Shown: piece after piece, positions 53,146-61,932 of the stretch
Position numbering within the stretch: the first letter of the stretch is position 1
How the letters are laid out: the number at the start of each line of letters is the position of its first letter
NCBI RefSeq assembly: GCF_000718515.1
Contig: NZ_JNZS01000020.1
Location: 1 to 64,000 of the forward strand
DNA length: 64,000 bases
Reading direction: 5' to 3'
Origin: Micromonospora parva
GTDB lineage: Bacteria; Actinomycetota; Actinomycetes; Mycobacteriales; Micromonosporaceae
The notes under the pieces: generated by a model
The model's input: only the letters and a program-made list of their open reading frames with translations
Told to the model about the DNA's origin: nothing
Database searches by the model: none
Translations under genes and position numbers: made by a program

Positions 53146-55959
53146 TTGCGTTTCGAACTCCTCGGCCCGTTCCGGGTGTACCACGACGGCCGGTCGGTTC
53201 CACTGGGCTCGGTGAAGCAGCGTCTCCTGCTGGCGACCCTGTTGCTGCGCCCGAATGAGGTCGTCGGCACCGACGAGTTGACAGCGATGCTGTGGGGCGA
53301 CGACGAGCCGCCGTCGGCCGCCGCGAACCTGCGCACCTACGTACGCGGACTACGGCGGTCACTGGGCGGTGGGGCGACCTGGGACGGGATAACCGCCGCG
53401 GCCGGCGGCTACCTGCTGCGGGTGGGCCCCGGCGAACGGGACCTGGACCTGTTCGACGCCGCGGCGGCACGGGGCCGAGAGGCGCTCGCCGCTGCCGACC
53501 TGGACCGGGCCGAGGCCGAACTCTCCGACGCGCTACGCCTGTGGCGTGGTGCACCACTGTCCGACCTGCCACTGCGCCCACGGCTGGCGCGGCGGGTGGC
53601 GCAACTGGAGGAGCGCCGGCTGCTCGTCGAGGAGGACCACGCCGAGGCGATGCTGGCCCTCGGCGCGTCGGCCGACGTCGTGCACCGGTTACGCGGCCTG
53701 CTCGACAGGCACCCGCTGCGACAGCGGGCGTGGGGCCAACTGATGGTGGGCCTGTACCGCATCGGAGACGTGGCCGGCGCGCTGGACGCCTACCGGCAGG
53801 CCCGACAGAAACTGGCCGAGGAGACCGGCCTCGATCCCGCACCCGAGCTCGTCGCACTGTACGACGACATCCTGCATCACCGCCCGGGACTGACGGCGCA
53901 ACCACCGACGGGGCCGGACCGGCCGGCGTCGGGCACGGCGGTGGGGCCGCTCCATCAACGTCCCGAGCAACTGCCACGTGCGGTGCCGGAGTTCGTCGGA
54001 CGCAGCGTCGAGTTGGCGAGCCTCGACAGGCTGCTGAGCGGCGGGGCCGAGTTGCCCACGAGCGTGACCATCTCTGTGGTGTCCGGCATGGCCGGAGTCG
54101 GCAAGACCACCCTGGCGTTGCACTGGGCGCACCGGGTGGCCGACCGTTTCCCGGACGGCCAGCTCTATGTGAACCTTCGCGGCTACGACGAAGTCGGCCT
54201 GGTGTCCCCGGCCGACGCCCTGTCCGGCTTCCTCGAAGCGCTCGGCGTGCCCCACGCGCGGATACCCTCCGACACGGAGGCGCGGACTGGTCTCTACCGC
54301 AGCCTGCTGGCCTCCCGTCGGATGCTCCTGGTGCTCGACAACGCTCGCGACTCCGCCCAGGTGCGCGCCCTGCTGCCCGGCGCGGGCCGCTGCATGGTCG
54401 TGGTAACCAGCCGTGACCGACTCGGCGGCCTGGTCGCCAGCGAGTGCGCCACGCCGTTGACACTGGACGTGCTCACGGCGGAGGAGTCGATGAGCCTGCT
54501 GGCCAGACGTCTCGGGGACAACCGGCTAGCCTCCGCGTCAGGGGCCGTGGCCGACATCATCGAGGCCGCAGGCCGGCTTCCGCTGGCACTGTCGATCGTC
54601 GCGGCGCGTGCCGCGACCCATCCCACGTTTCCGCTCAGCGCGATCGCCGCCGAACTGCACTCGGCCGAGGCACGGCTGGACGCGCTGGCCGACGGCGACG
54701 TCCGGCGCGTCTTCTCGTGGTCGTTCCTGGCCCTCGGTGCGGACGCGGCCCGGCTGTTCACCCTGCTGGGGCTGCATCCGGGCCCGGACCTGACCGCCGC
54801 CGCGGCCTCGGCGCTCGCCGGCGTGCCGGCCACCGCCGTCACACCGATCCTGCGGGAACTGACCCGGCTCCACCTGCTGACGGAACACACGCCCGGCCGG
54901 TTCGCCTTCCACGACCTCCTGCGCGCCTACGCTGCCGAACTCGCGCAGTCGTCGGAACGCGGCGACGAACACGTCGCAGCCCGACAGCGCCTGTACGACC
55001 ACTACCTGCACGCCGCCTACCCGGCCGCCCTGCTGTTGCAGCCGCAGTGGCCCCCAATCGAGCCGGTGGCCCCGCTTCCCGTACCCGCCAGGCGGCCGGT
55101 GACCGATCACGACGGCGCACTCGCCTGGTTCACGGCGGAGCATCGGGTGCTGGTCCGGGTGGTCCGACAGGCCGCCCAGAACGGCTTCGAAGCGTACGCC
55201 TGGCAGATCGCGTGGGCGCTGACCACCTTCTCGGCGCCGCGCGGCCTCTGGCAGGACCAACTCGCCATCCAGAGTGTCGCGCTGACGGCCGCGGAGAAGA
55301 TCGACGACCTCGCCGGACAGGCCGTCGCCAACCGGCTGCTCTCCCGCGCACTGATCCGACTGGGCGACCGCACCACGGCCGAGCACCGGCTCAAGCGCGC
55401 GCTTGAGCTGCACGAACGGCTCGGCGACCCGATCGGTCAGGCCCAGACGCTGCACAACTACTGCGAACTCTGCTACCTGGACGGCCGGCTCGACGAGGCG
55501 CTCACACACGGTCGCGAGGCGCTGCGGCTCTACCGGCTCGTCGGCAACCACGCGGGCGAAGCCCGGACCCTGAACGCGATCGGTTGGCTGCTCGCCACCA
55601 CCGGCGATTACGTCCAGGCCATCGCCAGCTGCAGCGAGGCCCTCGACCAGCAACGCCGGACCGACGACCGCAACGGTCAGGCCGCGACGCTGGACAGCCT
55701 CGGGTTCGCCTACGACCGCCTCGGTGAACGCGACCGCGCGGTCGACTGCTACGAGCAGGCGATCCACCTCTTTCGCGCCTCCGCGGACCGGTACCACGAG
55801 GCGGAAACCCTCATCCGGCTCGGGGACACCCGGGAAGGGATGGGCGACCGGAACGCCGCCGCTGCCGCTTGGCGCCTGGCCGCGCGGATCTACGAGGACG
55901 TGCGCGACCCCGCAGCCGAGGAGGTCCGCCGCCGCCTCGAACGTCTCGCCTTGTGCTAG
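53146..55959 (+). CDS. AfsR/SARP-type regulator with NB-ARC and TPR domains
   Basis: 937 aa. Winged-helix DNA-binding domain at the N-terminus (RFELLGPFRVYHDGRSVPLG, residues 1-90), then the bacterial transcriptional activation domain (~95-245). NB-ARC follows (~280-560) with P-loop GMAGVGKTT, Lys at 320. C-terminal TPR repeats (~700-930) contain AHTLNAIGW-like and ATLDSLGFAYDRLGERDRAV helices. Family members such as AfsR activate secondary metabolism in response to signals. TTG at 53146 is the only start after an in-frame stop at 53134. Its target is not evident; no antibiotic cluster is seen here. The adjacent secreted protein gene may be one. Confidence 0.93.
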   Translation: MRFELLGPFRVYHDGRSVPLGSVKQRLLLATLLLRPNEVVGTDELTAMLWGDDEPPSAAANLRTYVRGLRRSLGGGATWDGITAAAGGYLLRVGPGERDLDLFDAAAARGREALAAADLDRAEAELSDALRLWRGAPLSDLPLRPRLARRVAQLEERRLLVEEDHAEAMLALGASADVVHRLRGLLDRHPLRQRAWGQLMVGLYRIGDVAGALDAYRQARQKLAEETGLDPAPELVALYDDILHHRPGLTAQPPTGPDRPASGTAVGPLHQRPEQLPRAVPEFVGRSVELASLDRLLSGGAELPTSVTISVVSGMAGVGKTTLALHWAHRVADRFPDGQLYVNLRGYDEVGLVSPADALSGFLEALGVPHARIPSDTEARTGLYRSLLASRRMLLVLDNARDSAQVRALLPGAGRCMVVVTSRDRLGGLVASECATPLTLDVLTAEESMSLLARRLGDNRLASASGAVADIIEAAGRLPLALSIVAARAATHPTFPLSAIAAELHSAEARLDALADGDVRRVFSWSFLALGADAARLFTLLGLHPGPDLTAAAASALAGVPATAVTPILRELTRLHLLTEHTPGRFAFHDLLRAYAAELAQSSERGDEHVAARQRLYDHYLHAAYPAALLLQPQWPPIEPVAPLPVPARRPVTDHDGALAWFTAEHRVLVRVVRQAAQNGFEAYAWQIAWALTTFSAPRGLWQDQLAIQSVALTAAEKIDDLAGQAVANRLLSRALIRLGDRTTAEHRLKRALELHERLGDPIGQAQTLHNYCELCYLDGRLDEALTHGREALRLYRLVGNHAGEARTLNAIGWLLATTGDYVQAIASCSEALDQQRRTDDRNGQAATLDSLGFAYDRLGERDRAVDCYEQAIHLFRASADRYHEAETLIRLGDTREGMGDRNAAAAAWRLAARIYEDVRDPAAEEVRRRLERLALC

Positions 55960-56060
55960 AGGAGGCCGGCTAACTTGTAGAGGACCAGGGAGCCGGCTAC
56001 CGCGACGTTCAGGCTGTAGCCGTGGCCGACCATCGGGATCTCCACCGCCGCCGACAACAG
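55956..56060 (-). pseudogene. 3' remnant of a TrmH/SpoU RNA methyltransferase gene
   Basis: The minus-strand frame ending at 55956 encodes VEIPMVGHGYSLNVAVAGS and LVLYKLAGLL, the typical C-terminal motif 3 of SpoU/TrmH 2'-O-methyltransferases. Upstream of about 56055 the similarity stops, and the next ~160 bp hold a palindromic repeat and the end of parC. So only ~33 codons survive, without motifs 1 and 2. Its stop overlaps the end of the SARP gene. It is too small to be functional. Confidence 0.8.
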
Positions 56061-56102
56061 AGGGCCCCACCATAGCGCTCTTCCGGAAACCCCGCTCCCC
56101 AT

Positions 56103-56175
56103 GATCGTGCTCGATCCAGGATCGAGTGGCATCACCGCGTCGGTGATGCCACTACTTCCAGGATCGAGCACGATC
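56103..56175. repeat. Palindromic intergenic repeat (copy 2 of a family)
   Basis: The outer arms GATCGTGCTCGATCC (56103-56117) and 56161-56175 pair perfectly over 15 bp. The inner arms GTGGCATCACCG (56126-56137) and 56141-56152 pair perfectly over 12 bp with a 3-nt loop. An 8-nt internal mismatch separates the two stems. Its left half aligns with 6224-6258. It sits at the break of the TrmH remnant, 45 nt after parC. Confidence 0.75.
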
Positions 56176-56219
56176 TTCGGCGGACCTGGCACGCTCGGGC
56201 GACGCCTCAGGTGGGTGGG

Positions 56220-58703
56220 TCAGTCGCGCTCGATCAGGTGACCCACCACCGTCGGGCCGAGCATCACCGCGAAGCCGCTGCCGTCGCGCCGAGGATCCGC
56301 CGCGGGCAGCTCCACCGGGTCGCCGGTGCCGGTCGCGCCGACCGGTCGCGGGCCCACCCAGGCAACGGCCACGTCCGTCTCACCCTTGAGGAAGCGGTGC
56401 GCGCGCACGCCGCCGGTCGCCCGACCCTTCGCCGGGTACGCCTTGAACGGCGTCACCTTCACCGTCGCGCCGGTGGAGGTCACCACCATCGGATCGCCAT
56501 GCCCCGGGTCGTCGGTGCGCACCGCGCCGAAGAACACCACCCGCGCGCCGGCCGGCAGGTTGATGCCAGCCATACCACCGCCCTTGAGGCCCTGCGGGCG
56601 GACCAACCCGGCGGGGAAGCGCAGCAGCGACGCCTCCGAGGTGACGAACGTCAACGTCTCGGCGCCGTCGGTCAGCCAGGTCGCACCGACCACCTCGTCA
56701 CCGTCGCGCAGACCGATCACCTCGAACTCGTCGGAGCGCACCGGCCACTCCGGCGCGCAGATCTTCACCGCGCCCTGCCGGGTGCCCAACGCCAGCCCCG
56801 GGGAGCCATCCGCCTGCCCGCCGAGCGGCGCCAGGCCGACGACGGTCTCCCCCGCCGCCAACGGCACCAGCTCGGCCGCCGACATACCACCCCGCAGTGA
56901 CACCGTGCCCGCCTGCTCGGGCAGCACCGGCAGCGGCAGGACGTCGACCTTGAACGCCCGACCGGCGCTGGTCAACAGCAGCACCCGGCCCCGGGCGGTG
57001 GAATGCACGATGGCGCGTACCGTGTCGTGCTTGACCCGGCCGTTGCGGCGACGCCCCTCGGCGCTCTCCTCCGACTCGGCAGCGGTCCGGGCGACCAGCC
57101 CGGTCGCCGAGAGGATCACCTGGCACGGATCGTCGGCGACCTCCAGCGGGCCGGCCGGCGCGGACGCGGCCAGCACCTCCTTCAGGTCACCGTCGACGAG
57201 CGTCGTCCGACGGTCGGTGCCGAACTGCTTGACCACTGACGCCAACTCGTCGGAGACCACCTTGCGGAGCACCCGCTCGTCGTCGAGGATCTTGCTCAGC
57301 TCGGCGATCTCGCCGCGCAGCCGTTCCTGCTCGGCCTCCAGCTCGATCCGGTCGAACTTGGTCAGCCGACGCAGCGGGGTGTCCAGAATGTACGTGGCCT
57401 GGATGTCGGAGAGGCCGAACCGGCTCATCAGCCCGTCCTTCGCGGCCTGCGCGTCGTCGCTGCCCCGGATCAGCCGGACCACCTCGTCGATGTCCAGCAG
57501 CGCGATCAGCAGACCGTCGACCAGGTGCAGCCGCTCCTGACGCTTGCGGCGGCGGTACGAGGTGCGTCGGGTGACCACCTCGTAGCGGTGCGACAGGAAG
57601 ACCTCCAGCAGCGCCTTGAGACCCAGCGTGCGCGGCTGCCCGTCGACCAGGACCAGGTTGTTGACGCCGAACGACTGCTCCAGCGGGGTCAGCCGGTAGA
57701 GGTCGGCGAGCAGCGCCTGCGGGTTGACGCCGACCTTGCACTCGACGACGAGCCGGGTGCCGCTCTCCCGGTCGGTGAGGTCCTTGACGTCGGCGATGCC
57801 GGTCAGCCGCTTGGTCTTGGTGACCTCGTTGGTGATCGCGGCGATGACCTTCTCCGCGCCGACGCCGTAGGGCAGCTCGACCACGGTGATCGCCTGGCGG
57901 CCCCGGCTGCCCTCGATCGGGCCGATCTCCACCTTGCCGCGCATCCGCACCACGCCGCGCCCGGTCTCGTACGCCCGGCGCACCTCGTCCAGGCCCAGCA
58001 GCACCCCGCCGGTGGGCAGGTCGGGGCCAGGGACGAACTCCATGAGTTTGTCCAGAGTGGCGTCCGGGTGGTTGATCAGCCAGCGGGCGGCGGAGACGAC
58101 CTCCGCCAGGTTGTGCGGGATCATGTTGGTGGCCATCCCGACCGCGATCCCGGACGCGCCGTTGACCAGCAGGTTGGGAAAGGCCGCCGGCAGCACCGTC
58201 GGCTGGGTCAGCGACCCGTCGTAGTTGGGCTCGACGTCGACGGTGTCCTCGCCCAGCTCACCGACGAGCAGCATGGCCTCGCGGGACATCCGCGCTTCGG
58301 TGTACCGCGATGCTGCCGGGCCGTCGTCAGGGCTGCCGAAGTTGCCGTGCCCGTCGATGAGCGGCACGTTGAGCGAGAAGTCCTGGGCGAGGCGCACCAT
58401 GGCGTCGTAGATCGCCGTGTCGCCGTGCGGATGGTACTTACCCATCGCATCCCCGACAATTCGGGCGGACTTCACGTGCCCACGGTCGGGGCGGTAACCC
58501 TGCTCGTACATCGACCAGAGGATGCGCCGGTGCACGGGCTTGAGGCCGTCGCGGGCGTCGGGCAGGGCGCGGGAGTGGATGACCGAGAACGCGTACTCCA
58601 GGTAGGAGTCGGAAACCTCGGTGACCAGCGGATTGTCGAAGACCCGCGCGCCGGCCTGGTCGAACGAGGAGAGGTCGACCTTGTTTTCCTTACGGCGTGC
58701 CAT
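56220..58703 (-). CDS. parC: DNA topoisomerase IV subunit A-like (type IIA)
   Basis: 827 aa. The breakage-reunion domain has KPVHRRILWSMYEQG, the quinolone region KYHPHGDTAIYD and catalytic Y134 in ASRYTEARM. Coiled coil around RIELEAEQERLRGEIAELS, then C-terminal beta-pinwheel repeats. The gyrase-specific QRRGGKG box is absent, so it is a ParC-type decatenase rather than GyrA. Thr occupies the usual Ser-83-equivalent site. ATG start at 58703. It lies 32 nt downstream of parE, and the two form one operon. Confidence 0.93.
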   Translation of the reverse strand: MARRKENKVDLSSFDQAGARVFDNPLVTEVSDSYLEYAFSVIHSRALPDARDGLKPVHRRILWSMYEQGYRPDRGHVKSARIVGDAMGKYHPHGDTAIYDAMVRLAQDFSLNVPLIDGHGNFGSPDDGPAASRYTEARMSREAMLLVGELGEDTVDVEPNYDGSLTQPTVLPAAFPNLLVNGASGIAVGMATNMIPHNLAEVVSAARWLINHPDATLDKLMEFVPGPDLPTGGVLLGLDEVRRAYETGRGVVRMRGKVEIGPIEGSRGRQAITVVELPYGVGAEKVIAAITNEVTKTKRLTGIADVKDLTDRESGTRLVVECKVGVNPQALLADLYRLTPLEQSFGVNNLVLVDGQPRTLGLKALLEVFLSHRYEVVTRRTSYRRRKRQERLHLVDGLLIALLDIDEVVRLIRGSDDAQAAKDGLMSRFGLSDIQATYILDTPLRRLTKFDRIELEAEQERLRGEIAELSKILDDERVLRKVVSDELASVVKQFGTDRRTTLVDGDLKEVLAASAPAGPLEVADDPCQVILSATGLVARTAAESEESAEGRRRNGRVKHDTVRAIVHSTARGRVLLLTSAGRAFKVDVLPLPVLPEQAGTVSLRGGMSAAELVPLAAGETVVGLAPLGGQADGSPGLALGTRQGAVKICAPEWPVRSDEFEVIGLRDGDEVVGATWLTDGAETLTFVTSEASLLRFPAGLVRPQGLKGGGMAGINLPAGARVVFFGAVRTDDPGHGDPMVVTSTGATVKVTPFKAYPAKGRATGGVRAHRFLKGETDVAVAWVGPRPVGATGTGDPVELPAADPRRDGSGFAVMLGPTVVGHLIERD

Positions 58704-58735
58704 GACTCAGCTTTCCACTAGAGCGAGACGGATGC

Positions 58736-60793
58736 TCACGCGTCGATCGCTTCCCGGTCGACCCGGTCGGCGGAGTCGATCAGCCAGTTGCGGCGCGGCT
58801 CGACCTTCTCGCCCATCAGCAGTTCGAGGATGCGTTCGGCGGCCTCGACGTCGTCCAGGGTGATCCGGCGGACGGCACGGGTGGCCGGGTTCATCGTGGT
58901 GTCCCACAGCTCGTCGGCGTCCATCTCACCGAGACCCTTGAACCGTGGGATGGGGGTGACGATCTGCTTGCCGGCCTTCTCCAGCTTGCGGACCGTCGTC
59001 TCCATCTCGGCCTGGGTGTAGGTGTAGACGGTCTGCGGGTTGCGCCCCTTGGTGGTGATCTTGTGCAGGGGCGGCATCGCGGCGTAGAGCCGACCGGCCT
59101 CGATCAGCGGCCGCATGTACCGGGCGAACAGGGTGATCAGCAGCGTCCGGATGTGGGCGCCGTCCACGTCGGCGTCGGCCATGATCAGCACACGGCCGTA
59201 ACGCAGCGCCGAGAGGTCGAAGGTGCGCCCCGAGCCGGCGCCGAGCACCTGCACGATGGCCGCGCACTCGGCATTGTCCAGAACCTGCTGGAGGTTGGCC
59301 TTCTGCACGTTGAGGATCTTGCCGCGGATCGGCAGCAGCGCCTGGTATTCCGAGGAGCGGGCCATCCGGCTCGTTCCCAGGGCGCTGTCACCCTCGACGA
59401 TGAACAACTCGCTGCGGTCGATGCCGGTGGCCCGGCAGTCGACCAGCTTCGGCGGCATGGACGCGCCCTCCAGGGCGGTCTTGCGCCGGGCGGCGTCCTT
59501 CTGCTGTTTCTGGGTGAGCCGCACCCGGGCGGCGTCGACGATCTTCTGCAGGACGGTGCGCGCCTCGGCCTTGGTGCGCCGGTCCTCCAGCCAGGCCTTG
59601 ACGTGCGCGTCGACCAGGGACTGGAGCACCTTGGTGATGCCGGTGGTGGAGAGCTCGTCCTTGGTCTGGGAGGTGAACTGCGGCTCGGGGATCCGCACGT
59701 GCACCACGGCCGTCATCCCCTCCAGGACGTCGTCCAGGGTGGGTGGCTCCTCCTTGGCCTTGAGCAGACCGCGGGTGTTGCGGATCGCGTCGGCGAGCGC
59801 GCGGACCAGGGCCCGCTCGAAGCCCTTGCGGTGGGTGCCGCCGTGCGCGTTACGGATGGTGTTGGTGAAACACTCGACGGTGCGCTCGTAACCGGTGCCC
59901 CACCGGAACGCCACCTCGACCTCGGCCCGCCGCTGCACGTTGGACTGCATGACGCCGTTGGCGTCGGCGGCGTTCTCCCGGTAGGTGCCCTCACCGTTGA
60001 CCAGCAGGATGCCGGAGACCGGCCGGTCGCCGGCCGGGGCGAGGAACTCCACCATGTCGCTGAGCCCGTTGGGGTAGTGGAACCGCTCCTCGGCGGGCGC
60101 CTCACCGGTCAGGTCGCGCAGCAGGTAGGTCACGCCGGGGACCAGGAACGCGGTGTTGCGCAGCTTCATCCGGACGGCGTCGACGTCGAGCGCCGCACCG
60201 GTCTCGAAGTAGCGGGCGTCGTGCCACCAGCGGATCGAGGTGCCGGTGCGCTGGCCGCGCTTCATGGCGCCGGTCACCTGCAGGCCGGGGCCGGCGGTGA
60301 ACGGGGCGTCCGGCCCGTCGCCGTCGAAGATGCCCGGGACGCCGTGCCGGAACGACATCGTGTGGATCTTGCCGGCGCGGCGGACGGTCACGTCGAAGCG
60401 GCGGGACAGCGCGTTGACCGCCGACGCGCCGACGCCGTGCAGACCGCCGGAGGTCTTGTAGCCGGAGCCGCCGAACTTGCCGCCCGCGTGCAGCCGGGTC
60501 AGCACCAGCTCGACGCCGGAGATGCCGGACTTGGCGTGCACGTCGGTGGGGATGCCCCGGCCGTCGTCGTCGACCTGCACGGAGCCGTCGGGGTGCAGGA
60601 TCACCTCGACGTGGCTGGCGTGGCCGGCGACTCCCTCGTCGGTGGAGTTGTCGAGGATCTCGTTGACGAGGTGACCCACGCCACGGCTGTCGGTGGAACC
60701 GATGTACATGCCGGGCCGCTTGCGGACAGCGTCCAGCCCCTCAAGGTGGGTGAGGTCATCGGCCCCGTACAGGGTGTCAGGCTCTGCGGTCAA
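58736..60793 (-). CDS. parE: DNA topoisomerase IV subunit B-like (type IIA)
   Basis: 685 aa from the assigned start. The GHKL ATPase domain shows RKRPGMYIGS, EILDNSTDEG and GGLHGVGASAVNALS; the QTK loop is in FTSQTKDEL. The Toprim domain shows EGDSALG and DADVDGAHI, and the C-terminus has RFKGLGEM. The start is set at TTG (60793), since GGGGAG lies 9 nt upstream and MTAEPDTLYGADDL is the natural N-terminus. The open frame runs further, to 60943, but that part has no family similarity and contains a small palindrome. Partner of parC. Confidence 0.92.
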   Translation of the reverse strand: MTAEPDTLYGADDLTHLEGLDAVRKRPGMYIGSTDSRGVGHLVNEILDNSTDEGVAGHASHVEVILHPDGSVQVDDDGRGIPTDVHAKSGISGVELVLTRLHAGGKFGGSGYKTSGGLHGVGASAVNALSRRFDVTVRRAGKIHTMSFRHGVPGIFDGDGPDAPFTAGPGLQVTGAMKRGQRTGTSIRWWHDARYFETGAALDVDAVRMKLRNTAFLVPGVTYLLRDLTGEAPAEERFHYPNGLSDMVEFLAPAGDRPVSGILLVNGEGTYRENAADANGVMQSNVQRRAEVEVAFRWGTGYERTVECFTNTIRNAHGGTHRKGFERALVRALADAIRNTRGLLKAKEEPPTLDDVLEGMTAVVHVRIPEPQFTSQTKDELSTTGITKVLQSLVDAHVKAWLEDRRTKAEARTVLQKIVDAARVRLTQKQQKDAARRKTALEGASMPPKLVDCRATGIDRSELFIVEGDSALGTSRMARSSEYQALLPIRGKILNVQKANLQQVLDNAECAAIVQVLGAGSGRTFDLSALRYGRVLIMADADVDGAHIRTLLITLFARYMRPLIEAGRLYAAMPPLHKITTKGRNPQTVYTYTQAEMETTVRKLEKAGKQIVTPIPRFKGLGEMDADELWDTTMNPATRAVRRITLDDVEAAERILELLMGEKVEPRRNWLIDSADRVDREAIDA

Positions 60794-60869
60794 CTGGTCG
60801 TACTCCCCGGTCTCGGCGGTGTGCTGCCGGTCACCGGCGACATCAGCCGGCGTGGCGCGCCGCAGCGAG

Positions 60870-60886
60870 CCTAGCCCGAGGCTAGG
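60870..60886. promoter_or_regulatory. Small palindrome upstream of parE
   Basis: CCTAGCC and GGCTAGG separated by CGA, 77 nt upstream of the assigned parE start. It could be an operator or a leader hairpin. The ~280-bp divergent region to the membrane protein gene at 61072 shows nothing else that I can name, apart from TACGCT near 60990 as a possible plus-strand -10 site. Confidence 0.3.
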
Positions 60887-61071
60887 ACAAGTGTCGGAGG
60901 CCCTGTGCGACCCGCCGCGCGGGTCCCTCGGGACGTGAGCCAACGAACAGCCGCCGGGTGATCATGGGGCCACGCAGAGACAGCGCCGCCGGTACGCTCA
61001 GCCGTGATCGCGGCCAATGTGCGCGCGGGGTGCGCGCCGGTCCGGGTCGAGGAGATCGGGAGGCGATTGCG

Positions 61072-61758
61072 GTGACCGAGACGTTTCGCGATGCCCTACG
61101 GCGCTCCCTTGGCACCCGGGCCCGGCGGTGGCTGCTGGTGGGCACCCTGGTGGCGGGGCTGCTGGCCGCCGTGGCGCTGGTCGCGGCGGTGGCTCCGGCC
61201 GACCGGACCTTCGCCGAACTCTCGGGCACCGTCCAGAGCCTGATGTCGGTGGCGACCCCGCTCTTCGGCATCCTGCTGGTCAGCGACCTGCGCCGGGCGC
61301 CGGTGCGCCCGGCGATCCTGCCCACCGTGCTCGCGGTGGGGCTGCCGGCGGTCGTCATCGGCGTCATCGGCGTGCTGATCTGCGCCGCGACGCTCGCCCT
61401 CACCACGGCCGAGGTCGCCGACGAGCCGTGGCGGAACGCCTGGACGGTAGCGGTGGGCAGTGTGCTGGTGCAGTTCGTCGCCGGGCTGGTGGGCACCGGG
61501 CTGGGCCTGTTGGTGCGCTCGGCGGCGGTGGCGTTCCTGGCCACCATCGTCCTGCCGCTGGGGCTGTTCGCGCTGCTGGGCGGGGTGGAGGCCGCGCAGC
61601 CGTGGCTCACCCCGTTCGGCAGCGTGCGCAACCTGCTCTCGGGAGAGATGACGGCGCTGCGGTGGGTGCAGTGGCTGTGCGTACTCCTGATCTGGGGTGT
61701 CGGTCTGAACGTCGCCGGCGCGGCGGTGCTGAACCGCGGCGGCCGGGTCGCCCGGTAG
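61072..61758 (+). CDS. Integral membrane protein (ABC-2 permease-like)
   Basis: 228 aa with six predicted helices (WLLVGTLVAGLLAAVALVAA, SVATPLFGILLVSDLRRAP, AILPTVLAVGLPAVVIGVIG, VGSVLVQFVAGLVGTGLGLL and others). The order and the charged loop after helix 2 resemble ABC-2-type permeases, but no ATPase gene is adjacent. The GTG at 61072 is preceded by GGGAGG about 9 nt upstream. Function not assigned. Confidence 0.72.
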   Translation: MTETFRDALRRSLGTRARRWLLVGTLVAGLLAAVALVAAVAPADRTFAELSGTVQSLMSVATPLFGILLVSDLRRAPVRPAILPTVLAVGLPAVVIGVIGVLICAATLALTTAEVADEPWRNAWTVAVGSVLVQFVAGLVGTGLGLLVRSAAVAFLATIVLPLGLFALLGGVEAAQPWLTPFGSVRNLLSGEMTALRWVQWLCVLLIWGVGLNVAGAAVLNRGGRVAR

Positions 61759-61932
61759 CGCCGCGCGCCACCACCCACCACCGCACGCCGACCTCGACGC
61801 GGTACCGCGTCCTGCCTACGCGCGCGTGTCTTTCATCGAACGAATCTGTTACGGGCCATTGACGTCCGTCGTGCAGGGGTGATCTGATCGCGCCCTCAGA
61901 GAATCTTTCATCTTTCGATGGATGGGGGCCCC

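Noticed and set aside
55956..56192. A 78-codon open frame read as a functional small methyltransferase
   Set aside because: Only the C-terminal motif of the SpoU family is present; the rest of the frame translates the palindromic repeat.
60794..60943. Longer N-terminus of the ParE-like protein
   Set aside because: The extra ~50 residues lack family similarity and include a palindrome. The TTG at 60793 has a good ribosome-binding site and gives the normal N-terminus.
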